The translations under genes and the position numbers were made by a program. A model generated the notes under the pieces. The model saw nothing but the letters and a program-made list of their open reading frames with translations, was not told the origin of the DNA and did not search any database. Positions 15,902 to 24,006 of a stretch of DNA of 35,591 nucleotides are shown in pieces (positions within the stretch are counted from its first letter, which is position 1; each line of letters begins with the position of its first letter). Source of the DNA: an uncultured Bacteroidales bacterium (GTDB lineage: Bacteria; Bacteroidota; Bacteroidia; Bacteroidales; P3); assembly GCA_937876865.1 (NCBI GenBank), contig CALEFF010000006.1:1-35591 (forward strand). The letters are read 5' to 3'.

Positions 15902-16831
15902 ATGAGCTTACTTTCGTCTTTATATCAGCAACAACAACAAATAAATCAAAATCCGACAAGTGCAGTAAGAACACCGATACAAAATGCTTACGATAACTTA
16001 TTAAATGCACAAGCAAATGCACAAAATACTGCAAAAGAAGAATGGGGAAGTGCAATAGGCAATTCCGTTAACGGATTAGCAAAAATAATTGCTTCTTCGG
16101 TAATAGGAAACCCTATTGAAAAAGCAGCTTCAACAAGAAATCTTGATAATTTTGATGCAAGACAAGATGCACTCGTAAGACAATGGGCTATGGAACAAGC
16201 CAAAAAGAGAAACGACTTTGTAAATCAGGCAAGAGAACAGTTAGGAATGGCAAAAGCAGACGAAGAACAAGCTTATAACAGACAACAAGATGCTTATAAA
16301 AAAATGATAGACGAAAGAAACTTCAACAATATAGTAAAGCAACAAGAAATTGCTAATAAATGGAAAGAACTTGACGATATAAACAGAAGGGAAGCAGCAG
16401 AACAAGCAAAAATTCAACAAGATATTCAAAATAAACGAATTGCAGAAAATGATTTGTTAGACAGAGCATACAAACAAGCACAAATTGACAAATTAAACAG
16501 AGAAAATAGTCCTGAATATATATTGCAACAACAAGAACAAGCACAAAAAGAAGCAGAAGATAAGGCAAAAGCAGAAGAATTAAAGAAAAACCAAGAGAGA
16601 ACATTTACTTTGTTAAATAATGGTAGTGTAAGTCCTGAAGATGCTATGGTGATAAACAATAATCCGGAATTATATAAGTATCTTAAAGATGGGACGAGTT
16701 GGAGAAGTGGAATGCCGATAATAGGCAGCAAAAAGAAATTAGAGTTAGATTATGAAGCAATTTTGAAAGACCAAAATATACCGGTAACAAGAAAAAATAT
16801 TAAAGAATTAAAAAAACAATTGGGGTTATAA
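15902..16831 (+). CDS. Gln-rich internal virion protein (309 aa)
   Basis: ATG after TAGGGGGAATAA. The central part (residues about 90-235) is a very long Gln/Lys/Glu-rich helix, ending in a compact C-terminal segment (TSWRSGMPIIGSKKKLEL). Such composition fits ejection proteins that are stored in the capsid. Its place between a small membrane-active protein and a 643-aa Gly/Ala-rich protein supports this role. Confidence 0.7.
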   Translation: MSLLSSLYQQQQQINQNPTSAVRTPIQNAYDNLLNAQANAQNTAKEEWGSAIGNSVNGLAKIIASSVIGNPIEKAASTRNLDNFDARQDALVRQWAMEQAKKRNDFVNQAREQLGMAKADEEQAYNRQQDAYKKMIDERNFNNIVKQQEIANKWKELDDINRREAAEQAKIQQDIQNKRIAENDLLDRAYKQAQIDKLNRENSPEYILQQQEQAQKEAEDKAKAEELKKNQERTFTLLNNGSVSPEDAMVINNNPELYKYLKDGTSWRSGMPIIGSKKKLELDYEAILKDQNIPVTRKNIKELKKQLGL

Positions 16832-16832
16832 A

Positions 16833-18764
16833 ATGAATTTAGATTTAACCAAATTTGAAGGTGTAGGGCAAAAAGAAGAAACCAAAGATAATAAAGTTTA
16901 CGGAACTCGTCAAGCTTTGTTGCAGGGTGCAACTTTCGGTCAAGCACCACACATTTGGGGTGGTGGACAAGCTTTAGGTGGTGCAATATACAATGTTCTA
17001 AACAAACAAAACCCTTTTAAAGATATTGCCAAAGATTATACCGAAGGCAGAGAAGAATTTAAAAAAGAATATAAAGATTTTGAAGATAAAAACAAAGCTT
17101 TGGCTTTCGGTGGTGATTTGTTAGGTGGACTTGCGACCGGTGGACTTGGTGCAAAAGCAATAACAAAAGTTCCGAGATTAGCTGCAATACTTAACAGTTC
17201 AAAATTGTTGCAAAGTCCGATAACAAGAGCTGCTTTGGTTGGTGGTGCTTTCGGTGGTGGTTACGGTGCATCAAATACATTAGGGAAAGGATTTGACTTC
17301 GGCAATTCTATTATAGGAGCAGGAACAGGAGCAGTTTTAGGTGGTGGATTAGGCAAATTAAGTTCTGTTGTAGGGAACAAAGCAAGACAATTATTAGGTG
17401 GCAAAGAGAGAGCTTTACTTGAAAACAGACCTATTCAAGAATTGGGAAATCAAGAGCAAAGAGTTGTTGAAAATATAAAGAATATGCCACAAGCAGAAAT
17501 ACAAGAAACAAAACTTTTAGAGAATATGAAAGATATACCGAAAAATGTTATTGATGTTACAGAACAGAAAATTGAAAGTTCCAATTTGCCACAAAAAGTT
17601 GAAAAGAATGTAACACCGTTATCAATAAAAGAAAAAGCAATAAATTCTTTAAAGACAGGTTATCAACAAGATGCAACGGATTTTATTGTTCCAAATGGTA
17701 TGGAAAATAAAAATTTTAGAGCATTTTTAGAAAATCCAAAAATACAATATGAAGCTTCAAAAGGCAGTTTGGGAAGAAGGTGGGAAACTTTGCAGAACGA
17801 AGCAGCAACCGAATTTAGAAGAATGAACAAAGAAATAAGTTCGTTTGTTGAAAATGCTTATAAAGATATTCCTGACAATACGATTATACCACTTAAATTT
17901 AACGAAAAGAATCAAAGTGTTTTAGATTTGGCACAAGAAGAAATAAACAAACTTGCCAACAAGAGAGTAACAAGAAATCAAGCTTCGGCATTAAAAAAAG
18001 CACAAGAATTGTTAGATATGGCAAAAGTAACGGTTACCGAACAAGACGGAAACTATGGTATGAATTTCGGCAATATTAAAGATATGACACAACAATTACA
18101 CGATTACGGAGAAATGTTTGCAAAAAAAGATAATAGAGATGCTGCTAATATGTTTAAAAACATTAGAAAAATGTTTGCCGAATACAGAGATACAAACCCA
18201 ACAGCAGCAAAAGCAACTGAAAGATACAGAGATTTTAAAGAAATAAATAAAACTTTGGGTGAAATCGGAATGGATGTTGAAAAAGTTTCAAACAATAACA
18301 ATATTGAAACAAGAATAATGTCTAATTCTCGTGGCAGAGCCGGTGAAAAGATGAACAGAGCATTAGATAAAGTTTTAAAGGTATTAGAAAAATATCCGGA
18401 ACTTACACAATTCAAGAACTTAAAAGACAAAGTTCAGTTAGCTCAAGTATCTTACGATGCAAGACCGACAGGAAACAGCAAATTGTTAAGTTCAATAAAA
18501 CTAACTCAACCGTTGCAAAGTTTAAATAAACTTATGAACAAAGAAGCACAAGACGAATTGCAAGTTTTAGGTATGAGATTATTAACAGGCAAAGTAAATC
18601 CTAAACAATTTAAAAATGTTGATATGTTTAGGGGTGGGGATAGTGTAAACAGAGCATTTTACAGAAATAAAGCTTATGGCAATATTTTAGATACTTTAAA
18701 ATCTAAAAACTTGAATAAAGATGTTATAGAAGCAGCATATAGAAAATATCAGGGAGCAATATAA
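16833..18764 (+). CDS. Large ejection (internal virion) protein (643 aa)
   Basis: Residues 85-185 hold glycine-zipper stretches (GGDLLGGLATGGLGAKA, VGGAFGGGYGASNTLGKG, GAGTGAVLGGGLGKL), suited for insertion into membranes as seen in podovirus gp16-type ejection proteins. The C-terminal two thirds are helical and charged. No lytic transglycosylase motif is recognised. Starts 1 nt after the previous stop with GGGG 8 nt upstream; ends in overlap with the first fibre gene. Confidence 0.75.
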   Translation: MNLDLTKFEGVGQKEETKDNKVYGTRQALLQGATFGQAPHIWGGGQALGGAIYNVLNKQNPFKDIAKDYTEGREEFKKEYKDFEDKNKALAFGGDLLGGLATGGLGAKAITKVPRLAAILNSSKLLQSPITRAALVGGAFGGGYGASNTLGKGFDFGNSIIGAGTGAVLGGGLGKLSSVVGNKARQLLGGKERALLENRPIQELGNQEQRVVENIKNMPQAEIQETKLLENMKDIPKNVIDVTEQKIESSNLPQKVEKNVTPLSIKEKAINSLKTGYQQDATDFIVPNGMENKNFRAFLENPKIQYEASKGSLGRRWETLQNEAATEFRRMNKEISSFVENAYKDIPDNTIIPLKFNEKNQSVLDLAQEEINKLANKRVTRNQASALKKAQELLDMAKVTVTEQDGNYGMNFGNIKDMTQQLHDYGEMFAKKDNRDAANMFKNIRKMFAEYRDTNPTAAKATERYRDFKEINKTLGEIGMDVEKVSNNNNIETRIMSNSRGRAGEKMNRALDKVLKVLEKYPELTQFKNLKDKVQLAQVSYDARPTGNSKLLSSIKLTQPLQSLNKLMNKEAQDELQVLGMRLLTGKVNPKQFKNVDMFRGGDSVNRAFYRNKAYGNILDTLKSKNLNKDVIEAAYRKYQGAI

Positions 18765-19891
18765 TGGCAATACCAAAGATAACGGACTTAGTTTTATATG
18801 TTACAAAAGCCATAACAGGTGCAGATTGGAATACTAATTGGCAAAAGATTATCACTTGGTTAACAGGTGGCTCGGCAGATGTTAAATTTAATTCCGTAGA
18901 TACGAACTCGGTAACGACATCAGGAACAATAACTTCTAATGGTGCTACAATCAACGGAAATGCCGATATTTCAGGCAATTTAAATGTCGGTGGTGTTATT
19001 AGTGGTGATGGCTCAGGTCTTACAGGTGTTCAGTCAACTTCTACAATAGCTTATACACCGTTTACTGTAAATAAAGGTTATATTGATACAACAGTATCTT
19101 CTGCAACTTACGGACAAGAAATCTTAATGGAAAAGAAAACCGGATATAACAATTTGGTTGAATTTAAAGTGCCGATACTTGCGACAACTTCCGATGGTGT
19201 AACATTTAAGTTAGAACAATTAGACGATTTAAATGTTGATAATTACACAGACGGAACTTATGTTGTTTGCATAAAGAAAAATCAACAAAGAGCAGAACTT
19301 AAAATGGGTGTATATCGTCAAAGATTAGCACCTACGGACAATTCTGTTCCTAACAATACATTGTGGTTAGATACTTCAACGGAAAATATCCAATGTTACG
19401 AGAAATTGAATAATGTTTGGACAACAAAGTATGACGGTGTTCCTATCGGTGAAGTTGTGGTTGTTGGTGGTGAAGTAGATTCCGTTAAAACCTATCACTA
19501 TAATTGGAACGGATACAATATTAATGTCCAAGAAACTACGACAATGAAACAAAGACCTGTCGTTATAGTTGAAACTTTTTATGCAGATAATATTGATTGG
19601 ACTGCAAAACAGAGCCAAACAGATTGGTATAACATATATTCTAATGGTTATGTAGAACAGGGTGGAAGAATTAAATGGAACGATGGAGAAAACGGAAATG
19701 AAACTCTTGTTTTGAAAGTTCCGTTATCAAAAGTATGTACTGCCAATGTGATACCTTTCAAATATGCAGGGAATGACAGAACTTCCGATGGCTCAATACA
19801 AAGCATATCAGGTGGAACGGTAGTTGTTTCTCGTGGAACGACAGGCAATTATGGTGGTGTTATAATTTGGGAAGTTAAAGGTTATAAATAG
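18764..19891 (+). CDS. Tail fibre protein 1
   Basis: 375 aa. The N-terminal anchor (MAIPKITDLVLYVTKAITGA) is shared with the next gene (DWNTNWQKI...WLT). It is followed by a beta-repeat shaft with GDGSGLTGV, a mid domain with a W-L-D-T-S segment (residues 203-208), and a C-terminal tip with YNIYSNGYVEQGG, a motif frequent in fibre tips. The tip likely binds the host surface. The TAATG overlap couples it to the ejection gene. Confidence 0.85.
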   Translation: MAIPKITDLVLYVTKAITGADWNTNWQKIITWLTGGSADVKFNSVDTNSVTTSGTITSNGATINGNADISGNLNVGGVISGDGSGLTGVQSTSTIAYTPFTVNKGYIDTTVSSATYGQEILMEKKTGYNNLVEFKVPILATTSDGVTFKLEQLDDLNVDNYTDGTYVVCIKKNQQRAELKMGVYRQRLAPTDNSVPNNTLWLDTSTENIQCYEKLNNVWTTKYDGVPIGEVVVVGGEVDSVKTYHYNWNGYNINVQETTTMKQRPVVIVETFYADNIDWTAKQSQTDWYNIYSNGYVEQGGRIKWNDGENGNETLVLKVPLSKVCTANVIPFKYAGNDRTSDGSIQSISGGTVVVSRGTTGNYGGVIIWEVKGYK

Positions 19892-19900
19892 GAGAAATAA

Positions 19901-20920
19901 ATGAAACCTAAATTTTCGGATTTAATAACTTATATCAATAAAGCATTAACAGGCAACGATTGGAACACAAATTGGCAGAAAATTGTTAATTGGCTTACTT
20001 TGGGAACATACGATTTAAAAGTAAATAAAATTGAAACAAACGAAATAGAAAATTCAGGAACATTCACACAAAACGGAGATTTGATTGCAGATAGTGTTCA
20101 AGCAGATACCGTTACTGCTAATTCCTTTGTCGGTGATGGCTCACAATTAGAAAATATCAAAGTTGAAAACATTTTTCCTTATACACCGTTTAGTGTAAAT
20201 TCTGCAAAATCTAATTTTATTGTTAACGATACGACAAAACTTACTTTTGATGTTGATGACGGAACATTATACAAACCTTTAATCGTTACAACTGCTGACG
20301 GAAAACAAATAAAAATAACATCTATAAATGATTATGATGTTTCCGGCTTAAACGGAACATATTACATATTTGTAGATGAAGAAACAAACGGTGGAACGGT
20401 ATATTTAAAATCTTGCACGATATTCAGGCAGTCAGCAGAGCCGACAGGACAAAACGGTGATATTTGGTTAGATATTTCCAACGAGCCATTTGTTTGTCGT
20501 GAAAAAGTGTCAAATAATTGGTATTCCGACACATACAACAAAGTTCCTATCGGTAAAGTGGTTATAACAGGTGGCACAATAGACAGTTTGGAAACTTTAC
20601 CTTTTAACGATAACGGAACAAATGTCGTCTTGCTTCAAAGTTACAGAAACGGAAAGAGTTGGTATAGGATATATTCCAACGGATATGTAGAGCAGGGTGG
20701 CTTAATAGCAAGAAACGGAACAACGACAACAGTTAACTTGTTGGTGGAATATTCCGACACAGATTATTTTGTTTCTGCAACAGGCACAAGAGCATCTTCA
20801 GGAAGTGATGGATATAATTGTGTCGTTCTAACCGATACGATAACAACAACATCTTTCGGTCTTAGTATCGGAAGTGAATTTCCGTCAATGTATTGGTTTT
20901 CTTGTGGTTTTAGGGGGTAA
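19901..20920 (+). CDS. Tail fibre protein 2 (paralogue of fibre 1)
   Basis: 339 aa with the same architecture: N-terminal DWNTNWQKIVNWLT, shaft with FVGDGSQLENI, Y-T-P-F-(S/T)-V-N, a WLDIS segment, VPIGKVVITGG and a tip with WYRIYSNGYVEQGGL. The tip after that motif is quite different from fibre 1 (GTTTTVNLLVEYSDTDYFVSA), so the two probably bind different receptors. ATG after AGGAGAAATAA. Arose by duplication, or by exchange with another phage. Confidence 0.85.
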   Translation: MKPKFSDLITYINKALTGNDWNTNWQKIVNWLTLGTYDLKVNKIETNEIENSGTFTQNGDLIADSVQADTVTANSFVGDGSQLENIKVENIFPYTPFSVNSAKSNFIVNDTTKLTFDVDDGTLYKPLIVTTADGKQIKITSINDYDVSGLNGTYYIFVDEETNGGTVYLKSCTIFRQSAEPTGQNGDIWLDISNEPFVCREKVSNNWYSDTYNKVPIGKVVITGGTIDSLETLPFNDNGTNVVLLQSYRNGKSWYRIYSNGYVEQGGLIARNGTTTTVNLLVEYSDTDYFVSATGTRASSGSDGYNCVVLTDTITTTSFGLSIGSEFPSMYWFSCGFRG

Positions 20921-20922
20921 AA

Positions 20923-21237
20923 ATGAATATAGGATATAAGTTATACAAGAAGGACAAAACTATTGAAAATTATTCAAATATGGCTCTTTGGTGCAATTCT
21001 AACAATGCTTTGATAGTAGATAAAGGCAATTATTATGAAGTAGTTGCGATTATTCCACACGAGCCGACGATTAAAGAACAATTAGAAGAATTAGAACACA
21101 AAACAGGTTATACAAGAGCAATAAGAGAATTGATACTTGCAGATAATTCAGGTGCAAGTGAGTTTGTAAAAAATAAGGCACAAGAAATTGAACAAATAGC
21201 AGAACAGATAAGGGGGGTAATATGGCAGGAACAATGA
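20923..21237 (+). CDS. Fibre-associated small protein, assembly helper candidate (104 aa)
   Basis: ATG after AGGGGGTAAAA. Residues 1-48 form a small beta unit (GYKLYKKDKTIENYSNM), followed by PTIKEQLEELEHKTGYTRAI and a long helix. Small proteins with KEQLEELE-like helices often follow fibre genes and act in fibre folding or attachment. Overlaps the next gene by 16 nt. Confidence 0.55.
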   Translation: MNIGYKLYKKDKTIENYSNMALWCNSNNALIVDKGNYYEVVAIIPHEPTIKEQLEELEHKTGYTRAIRELILADNSGASEFVKNKAQEIEQIAEQIRGVIWQEQ

Positions 21238-21671
21238 ATAAGGGTAGTTTAGTTAAAAATCCAAAAAGTTCAGGTGGTGGGGGTGGTGGCTCAACTGACT
21301 ATACAGATTTAAGCAACAAACCTTCAATCAATAGTGTAACATTAAGTGGAAATAAAACAAGTGCAGATTTGAGTTTGGTATCTGCTCCGACAGTTCTCAC
21401 AAACCAAACATCAACATCTATGGCATTGGCAGGAAACACAATATACAAGTGGACATCGGCACTTACTTCTTTAAGTTTTGCTTCTGCCGAAGTTAGTGAT
21501 TTGGAAACTGTCCTTTACTTTACGACAGGGGGAACGATAAGTTTTACAGATAGTTCTTCTCTTAAATGGGGTGGAGATGGCTCTGCACCTTCTTTGGAAG
21601 CAAACACGATTTATTGTATTTCAATTAGAAATGGTCTTGCAGAAATAGATACCTTCGGAACAGTATCGTAA
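21222..21671 (+). CDS. Short tail fibre / receptor-binding protein (149 aa)
   Basis: Gly-rich linker (GGGGGGS, residues 19-25) is followed by TDYTDLSNKPSINSVTLSGN, a segment found in numerous phage fibres, then KTSADLSL and a beta-rich C-terminal domain with VLYFTTGGTISF and IYCISIRNGLAEIDTFG. Likely another host-contact protein. ATG after AGGGGGGTAAT. Confidence 0.75.
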   Translation: MAGTMNKGSLVKNPKSSGGGGGGSTDYTDLSNKPSINSVTLSGNKTSADLSLVSAPTVLTNQTSTSMALAGNTIYKWTSALTSLSFASAEVSDLETVLYFTTGGTISFTDSSSLKWGGDGSAPSLEANTIYCISIRNGLAEIDTFGTVS

Positions 21672-21681
21672 GGGGGTAAAA

Positions 21682-22305
21682 ATGTCAAGTTTTAGACAAC
21701 TTATGATGAGAAGTAAAGGTGGTGGTAGTCCGATACCTGCACAATATGAAGTGGTTGATTATATCCAAAGTTCAGGCACACAATATATTGATACAGGGCT
21801 ATATCCTAATCAAGATTATGGTGCAGTAGTTTCGTTTAAGTATATAGCACAAGGTTTTGTGTTCGGTGCAGAACTTAATTGGGCAAACAAATCTTTTGAT
21901 TTAATTCCTTCGCCTGATGGGGTAACCTATGTTTATGATGGCTCAACATCGTTTCGGTATTATGGAACAATGAACACAACATCTTTATATACTTGTGATT
22001 TGAAAGGAAGAGTAGGAAAGTTGTATAAAGACGAAGCACTTATATATGAATACACCGACCCGTTTACAAGGTCATTTACTTCTTCTTATAAATTAGTTTT
22101 ATTCGCACTGAACAGGGGAGGCTCTATACGAGAGAATGGAAAAATCAAAATGTATGCTTGTGATATATACGAGAACGATGTTGTTCTTCGTAGTTTTGTG
22201 CCTGTCTTTGATACGATAAATCAAGTATATGGTTTATATGATGTTGTCGGACAACAATTCTATGGCAATTTGGGTAGTGGAAACTTTACAGGGGGTAATG
22301 ACTAA
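21682..22305 (+). CDS. LamG/concanavalin A-like host-binding protein (207 aa)
   Basis: After a short basic start and GGGSPIPAQYEVVDYI the sequence reads QSSGTQYIDTG, the hallmark opening of a LamG-like jelly-roll that occurs in many gut phage and surface proteins. Strands continue through KLYKDEALIYEY, MYACDIYEND, LRSFVPVFD and VYGLYDVVGQQFYGN, the normal closing block. It probably binds a surface glycan. ATG after AAGGGGGTAAAA; the stop overlaps the next ATG. Confidence 0.8.
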   Translation: MSSFRQLMMRSKGGGSPIPAQYEVVDYIQSSGTQYIDTGLYPNQDYGAVVSFKYIAQGFVFGAELNWANKSFDLIPSPDGVTYVYDGSTSFRYYGTMNTTSLYTCDLKGRVGKLYKDEALIYEYTDPFTRSFTSSYKLVLFALNRGGSIRENGKIKMYACDIYENDVVLRSFVPVFDTINQVYGLYDVVGQQFYGNLGSGNFTGGND

Positions 22306-22712
22306 TGTTCGGTAAAATTATAGACGGAAAATTGGTAGTTGCAGGAAAGAAAATAAAAATTGAAAACGGTTGGATAACTAATCCTACCGAAGCAGATTTG
22401 AAAGCAAACGATTATAAAGAAATTGAATATACCGAAAAGCCGACTTACGATAAAGAAGAAGAAAAGTTGGTTGAAGTATATACTGACGGAGATAAGATAA
22501 CAGTCAGTTATAACAAGATAGCACTTACAGACGAAGAACACAATGCTATTATACAGAGTGAAATATATGAAGAAGAATATAAAATTACACAAAGAAATTT
22601 GAGAAATGCGATTAAGGGAGATGAATTTGCACTCAACAAGATAACGGAAGTAGAAAATAATATTGCAGAGTTAAGAGCAAAAATAAGAGAAATAAAACAG
22701 GTTGAAGAATAA
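22305..22712 (+). CDS. Hypothetical protein behind the fibre genes (135 aa)
   Basis: N-terminal beta segment (GKIIDGKLVVAGKKIKIENG), then WITNPTEADLKANDYKEIEY, which resembles the small proteins that end fibre operons, and a C-terminal Glu/Lys coiled coil. A fibre-assembly or tip-attachment helper is possible. TAATG overlap with the preceding gene. Confidence 0.6.
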   Translation: MFGKIIDGKLVVAGKKIKIENGWITNPTEADLKANDYKEIEYTEKPTYDKEEEKLVEVYTDGDKITVSYNKIALTDEEHNAIIQSEIYEEEYKITQRNLRNAIKGDEFALNKITEVENNIAELRAKIREIKQVEE

Positions 22713-22713
22713 A

Positions 22714-22947
22714 ATGAAACGACATTTAAGCAGAATATTCACTATACCAAACATAGTAGTTTTTTTGAGTGCATTATATATCTGTTTTCAAATCTACGAA
22801 TTGCCACCGAAAGTAAGAGCTTTGCAAGATAGATTAACTGTTGCAGAAAAAGAAATAATTATATTAAAAGAGAAAATGAATTTGAATTTGACTATGTTAT
22901 CGGAAGTAAGGGCAGATGTAAAGCAGATTTTGAAAGATGTTAAGTGA
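22714..22947 (+). CDS. N-anchored coiled-coil membrane protein, spanin/holin-associated candidate (77 aa)
   Basis: ATG 22714 is preferred to an in-frame TTG at 22702. Positive N-terminus, one membrane helix at residues about 10-29 (TIPNIVVFLSALYICFQIYE), then a coiled coil to the end. An N-in, periplasm-facing coiled coil is the layout of Rz-type inner spanins, though this one is shorter than classic Rz. Its place at the start of the lysis-like cassette supports a lysis role. Confidence 0.55.
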   Translation: MKRHLSRIFTIPNIVVFLSALYICFQIYELPPKVRALQDRLTVAEKEIIILKEKMNLNLTMLSEVRADVKQILKDVK

Positions 22948-23063
22948 TAGGATTAGCATATAGTAGTATTGTTCTTTTAATTTTGAGCATACGAGTTATA
23001 AAAAACCTACCTTCATTAAGTTTTTTGGCGATACTCGGCTTGATGCTGTCTAGGTTTTGGTAG
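22944..23063 (+). CDS. Hydrophobic peptide (39 aa)
   Basis: GTG start overlaps the stop of the preceding gene (GTGATAG), with no separate SD, so reinitiation is likely. Two hydrophobic stretches (residues 3-17 and 24-36) with a basic, charged link between them. Could be a small membrane-active lysis peptide or an accidental frame. Low certainty. Confidence 0.35.
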   Translation: MIGLAYSSIVLLILSIRVIKNLPSLSFLAILGLMLSRFW

Positions 23064-23113
23064 ATATTTTCAAGTGTATCAAACTATCTGCTCCGCCATA
23101 AGATTAAAACAGT

Positions 23114-23208
23114 AGGCTCGGCTCTTCAGGTTTGTTGTAGTCTTGAAGATAAGTAATCGCGAGTGCTTAGAATCAAGAACAGATACAGAGAAAAACAACT
23201 CCGAGCCT
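23114..23208 (+). ncRNA. Candidate structured RNA, three-way junction
   Basis: Outer stem AGGCTCGG (23114-23121)/CCGAGCCT (23201-23208) is perfect and GC-rich in an AT-rich genome. Inside lie stem 2 TCTTCAGG (23123-23130)/CTTGAAGA (23142-23149) and stem 3 AAGTA (23151-23155)/TGCTT (23164-23168). The stretch 23064-23222 contains no convincing gene. An A-rich single strand closes the junction. Sits inside the lysis-like cassette. Confidence 0.55.
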
Positions 23209-23222
23209 CGTCAAGAGGATAT

Positions 23223-23291
23223 ATGTGGTATTTAATAATGTTGATGGTTTTAATAGCAGTATGTCTGATATTAGATAAAATAATAGATTAA
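23223..23291 (+). CDS. Membrane mini-peptide (22 aa)
   Basis: ATG with AGAGG 4 nt upstream. Almost entirely hydrophobic (WYLIMLMVLIAVCLIL), then DKIID. Its stop overlaps the SD of the next gene, suggesting coupled translation with the holin candidate. Single-helix peptides of this size do occur in lysis regions, but this one is only weakly supported. Confidence 0.35.
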   Translation: MWYLIMLMVLIAVCLILDKIID

Positions 23292-23304
23292 AGGAGAGAA
23301 GAAA

Positions 23305-23505
23305 ATGGAAATTATTACTTGGCTTAAAGCAAATTGGGAAAGTATTTTGGCAATTATCGGTGGAATAGTATCAGTAGCAACAATAATCGTAAAGTTGACA
23401 CCGACACAAAAAGACGATAATGCTTTGGCAACATTGATTAGAATTTTATCAGTTTTTAGTTTAGTAAATCCTGACGGAAGTTTTATCGGAAAAAAAGATA
23501 ATTGA
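23305..23505 (+). CDS. Holin candidate (66 aa)
   Basis: ATG after AAAGGAGAGAAGAAA. Short polar N-terminus with WLKANWESI, one membrane helix at residues about 14-31 (LAIIGGIVSVATIIVKLT), then TPTQKDDNALATLIRIL and a polar tail. Size, single membrane span and position next to the DUF5675 gene fit a small phage holin; such proteins with TPTQKDD are often found near lysis genes. Activity is inferred, not shown. Confidence 0.6.
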   Translation: MEIITWLKANWESILAIIGGIVSVATIIVKLTPTQKDDNALATLIRILSVFSLVNPDGSFIGKKDN

Positions 23506-23508
23506 ATA

Positions 23509-23655
23509 TTGACAATAGCCAAATATGGCTTTATCTATGTTAAAGCCAAAGAAAAGGGCTATATACCGAAGATAGAGATAACAGATAAGTTGTATATGCC
23601 GATTTCAAAAGAAGTAGTTAAAGGAAAATTTATAAAACTAACTTGGAGATTTTAA
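23509..23655 (+). CDS. Hypothetical protein (48 aa)
   Basis: TTG start 3 nt after the preceding stop; no SD is visible, so coupling is assumed. Protein-like sequence with aromatic and basic residues (IAKYGFIYVKAKEKGYIPKI) and a final TWRF. Begins inside a TATTGACA sequence. Unknown function. Confidence 0.4.
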   Translation: MTIAKYGFIYVKAKEKGYIPKIEITDKLYMPISKEVVKGKFIKLTWRF

Positions 23656-23656
23656 A

Positions 23657-23782
23657 TTGAAATACTGCATAAATTGTATGTATGGAAGAATAAAATACCG
23701 ACAGGAAACAGGATATTATTGTTGGTGTGAAAAGCACAAAAAAGAAGTTGGTTTTTATAAAAGATGTGAAAATCATAAATGA
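23657..23782 (+). CDS. Zinc-ribbon mini-protein (41 aa)
   Basis: TTG start with GGAG exactly 8 nt upstream. Cys-rich: C-x2-C near the start (residues 4-7), C-x-C in the middle, and a C-x2-H at the end, consistent with a metal-bound knuckle. Smallest member of the Cys mini-protein set in this region. Confidence 0.5.
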   Translation: MKYCINCMYGRIKYRQETGYYCWCEKHKKEVGFYKRCENHK

Positions 23783-23803
23783 AAACGATATAGGGAGATA
23801 AGT

Positions 23804-23876
23804 CCTTATAGGTGGCTATCCGGAAGGTTAACTGAGTTTTAAAACTTAAATGTCTATAAGGCAATCCTGAAAGGAT
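23804..23876 (+). promoter_or_regulatory. Riboswitch-like leader with an SD-sequestering hairpin
   Basis: CCTTATAG (23804-23811) pairs with CTATAAGG (23854-23861) and encloses an AGTTTTAAAACT palindrome. Right after it, ATCCT-gaa-AGGAT (23864-23876) hides the AGGA that serves the ATG at 23881. The 98-nt gap (23783-23880) has no gene. The layout, closed domain then SD hairpin, is that of a translational switch; no known class is recognised. Confidence 0.5.
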
Positions 23877-23880
23877 ATAA

Positions 23881-24006
23881 ATGATTAAGTGTATAGATTG
23901 TCAATATTATTGCATACATAATAACGAAGAATTTTGTGCATACTATTGTGAATTTATAGACAGAATTATTTTACTTTCAATGTGTAAATGGTTGGAGAAA
24001 GGATAA
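23881..24006 (+). CDS. Cys-rich mini-protein (41 aa)
   Basis: ATG with AGGA 5 nt upstream, inside a hairpin. Six Cys: CIDC at residues 4-7, then single Cys at about 12, 19, 23 and 35, so a metal site or several disulfides are likely. ATG of the next gene overlaps its stop. Function unknown. Confidence 0.55.
   Translation: MIKCIDCQYYCIHNNEEFCAYYCEFIDRIILLSMCKWLEKG

Noticed and set aside
15621..16604. Long minus-strand frames in the late operon
   Set aside because: They lie opposite well-supported rightward genes with SD sites and recognisable products, and their translations are Leu/Phe-rich as expected for the complement of Lys/Glu/Gln-rich genes.
18764..20920. Invertible tail-fibre switch
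   Set aside because: Both fibre genes point the same way and are complete, and I saw no flanking inverted repeats.
23505..23540. Third TATTGACA promoter before gene 23509
   Set aside because: The -35 sequence is present, but the -10 at 17 bp (TATCTA) is a poor match and no copy of the leader 16-mer follows.
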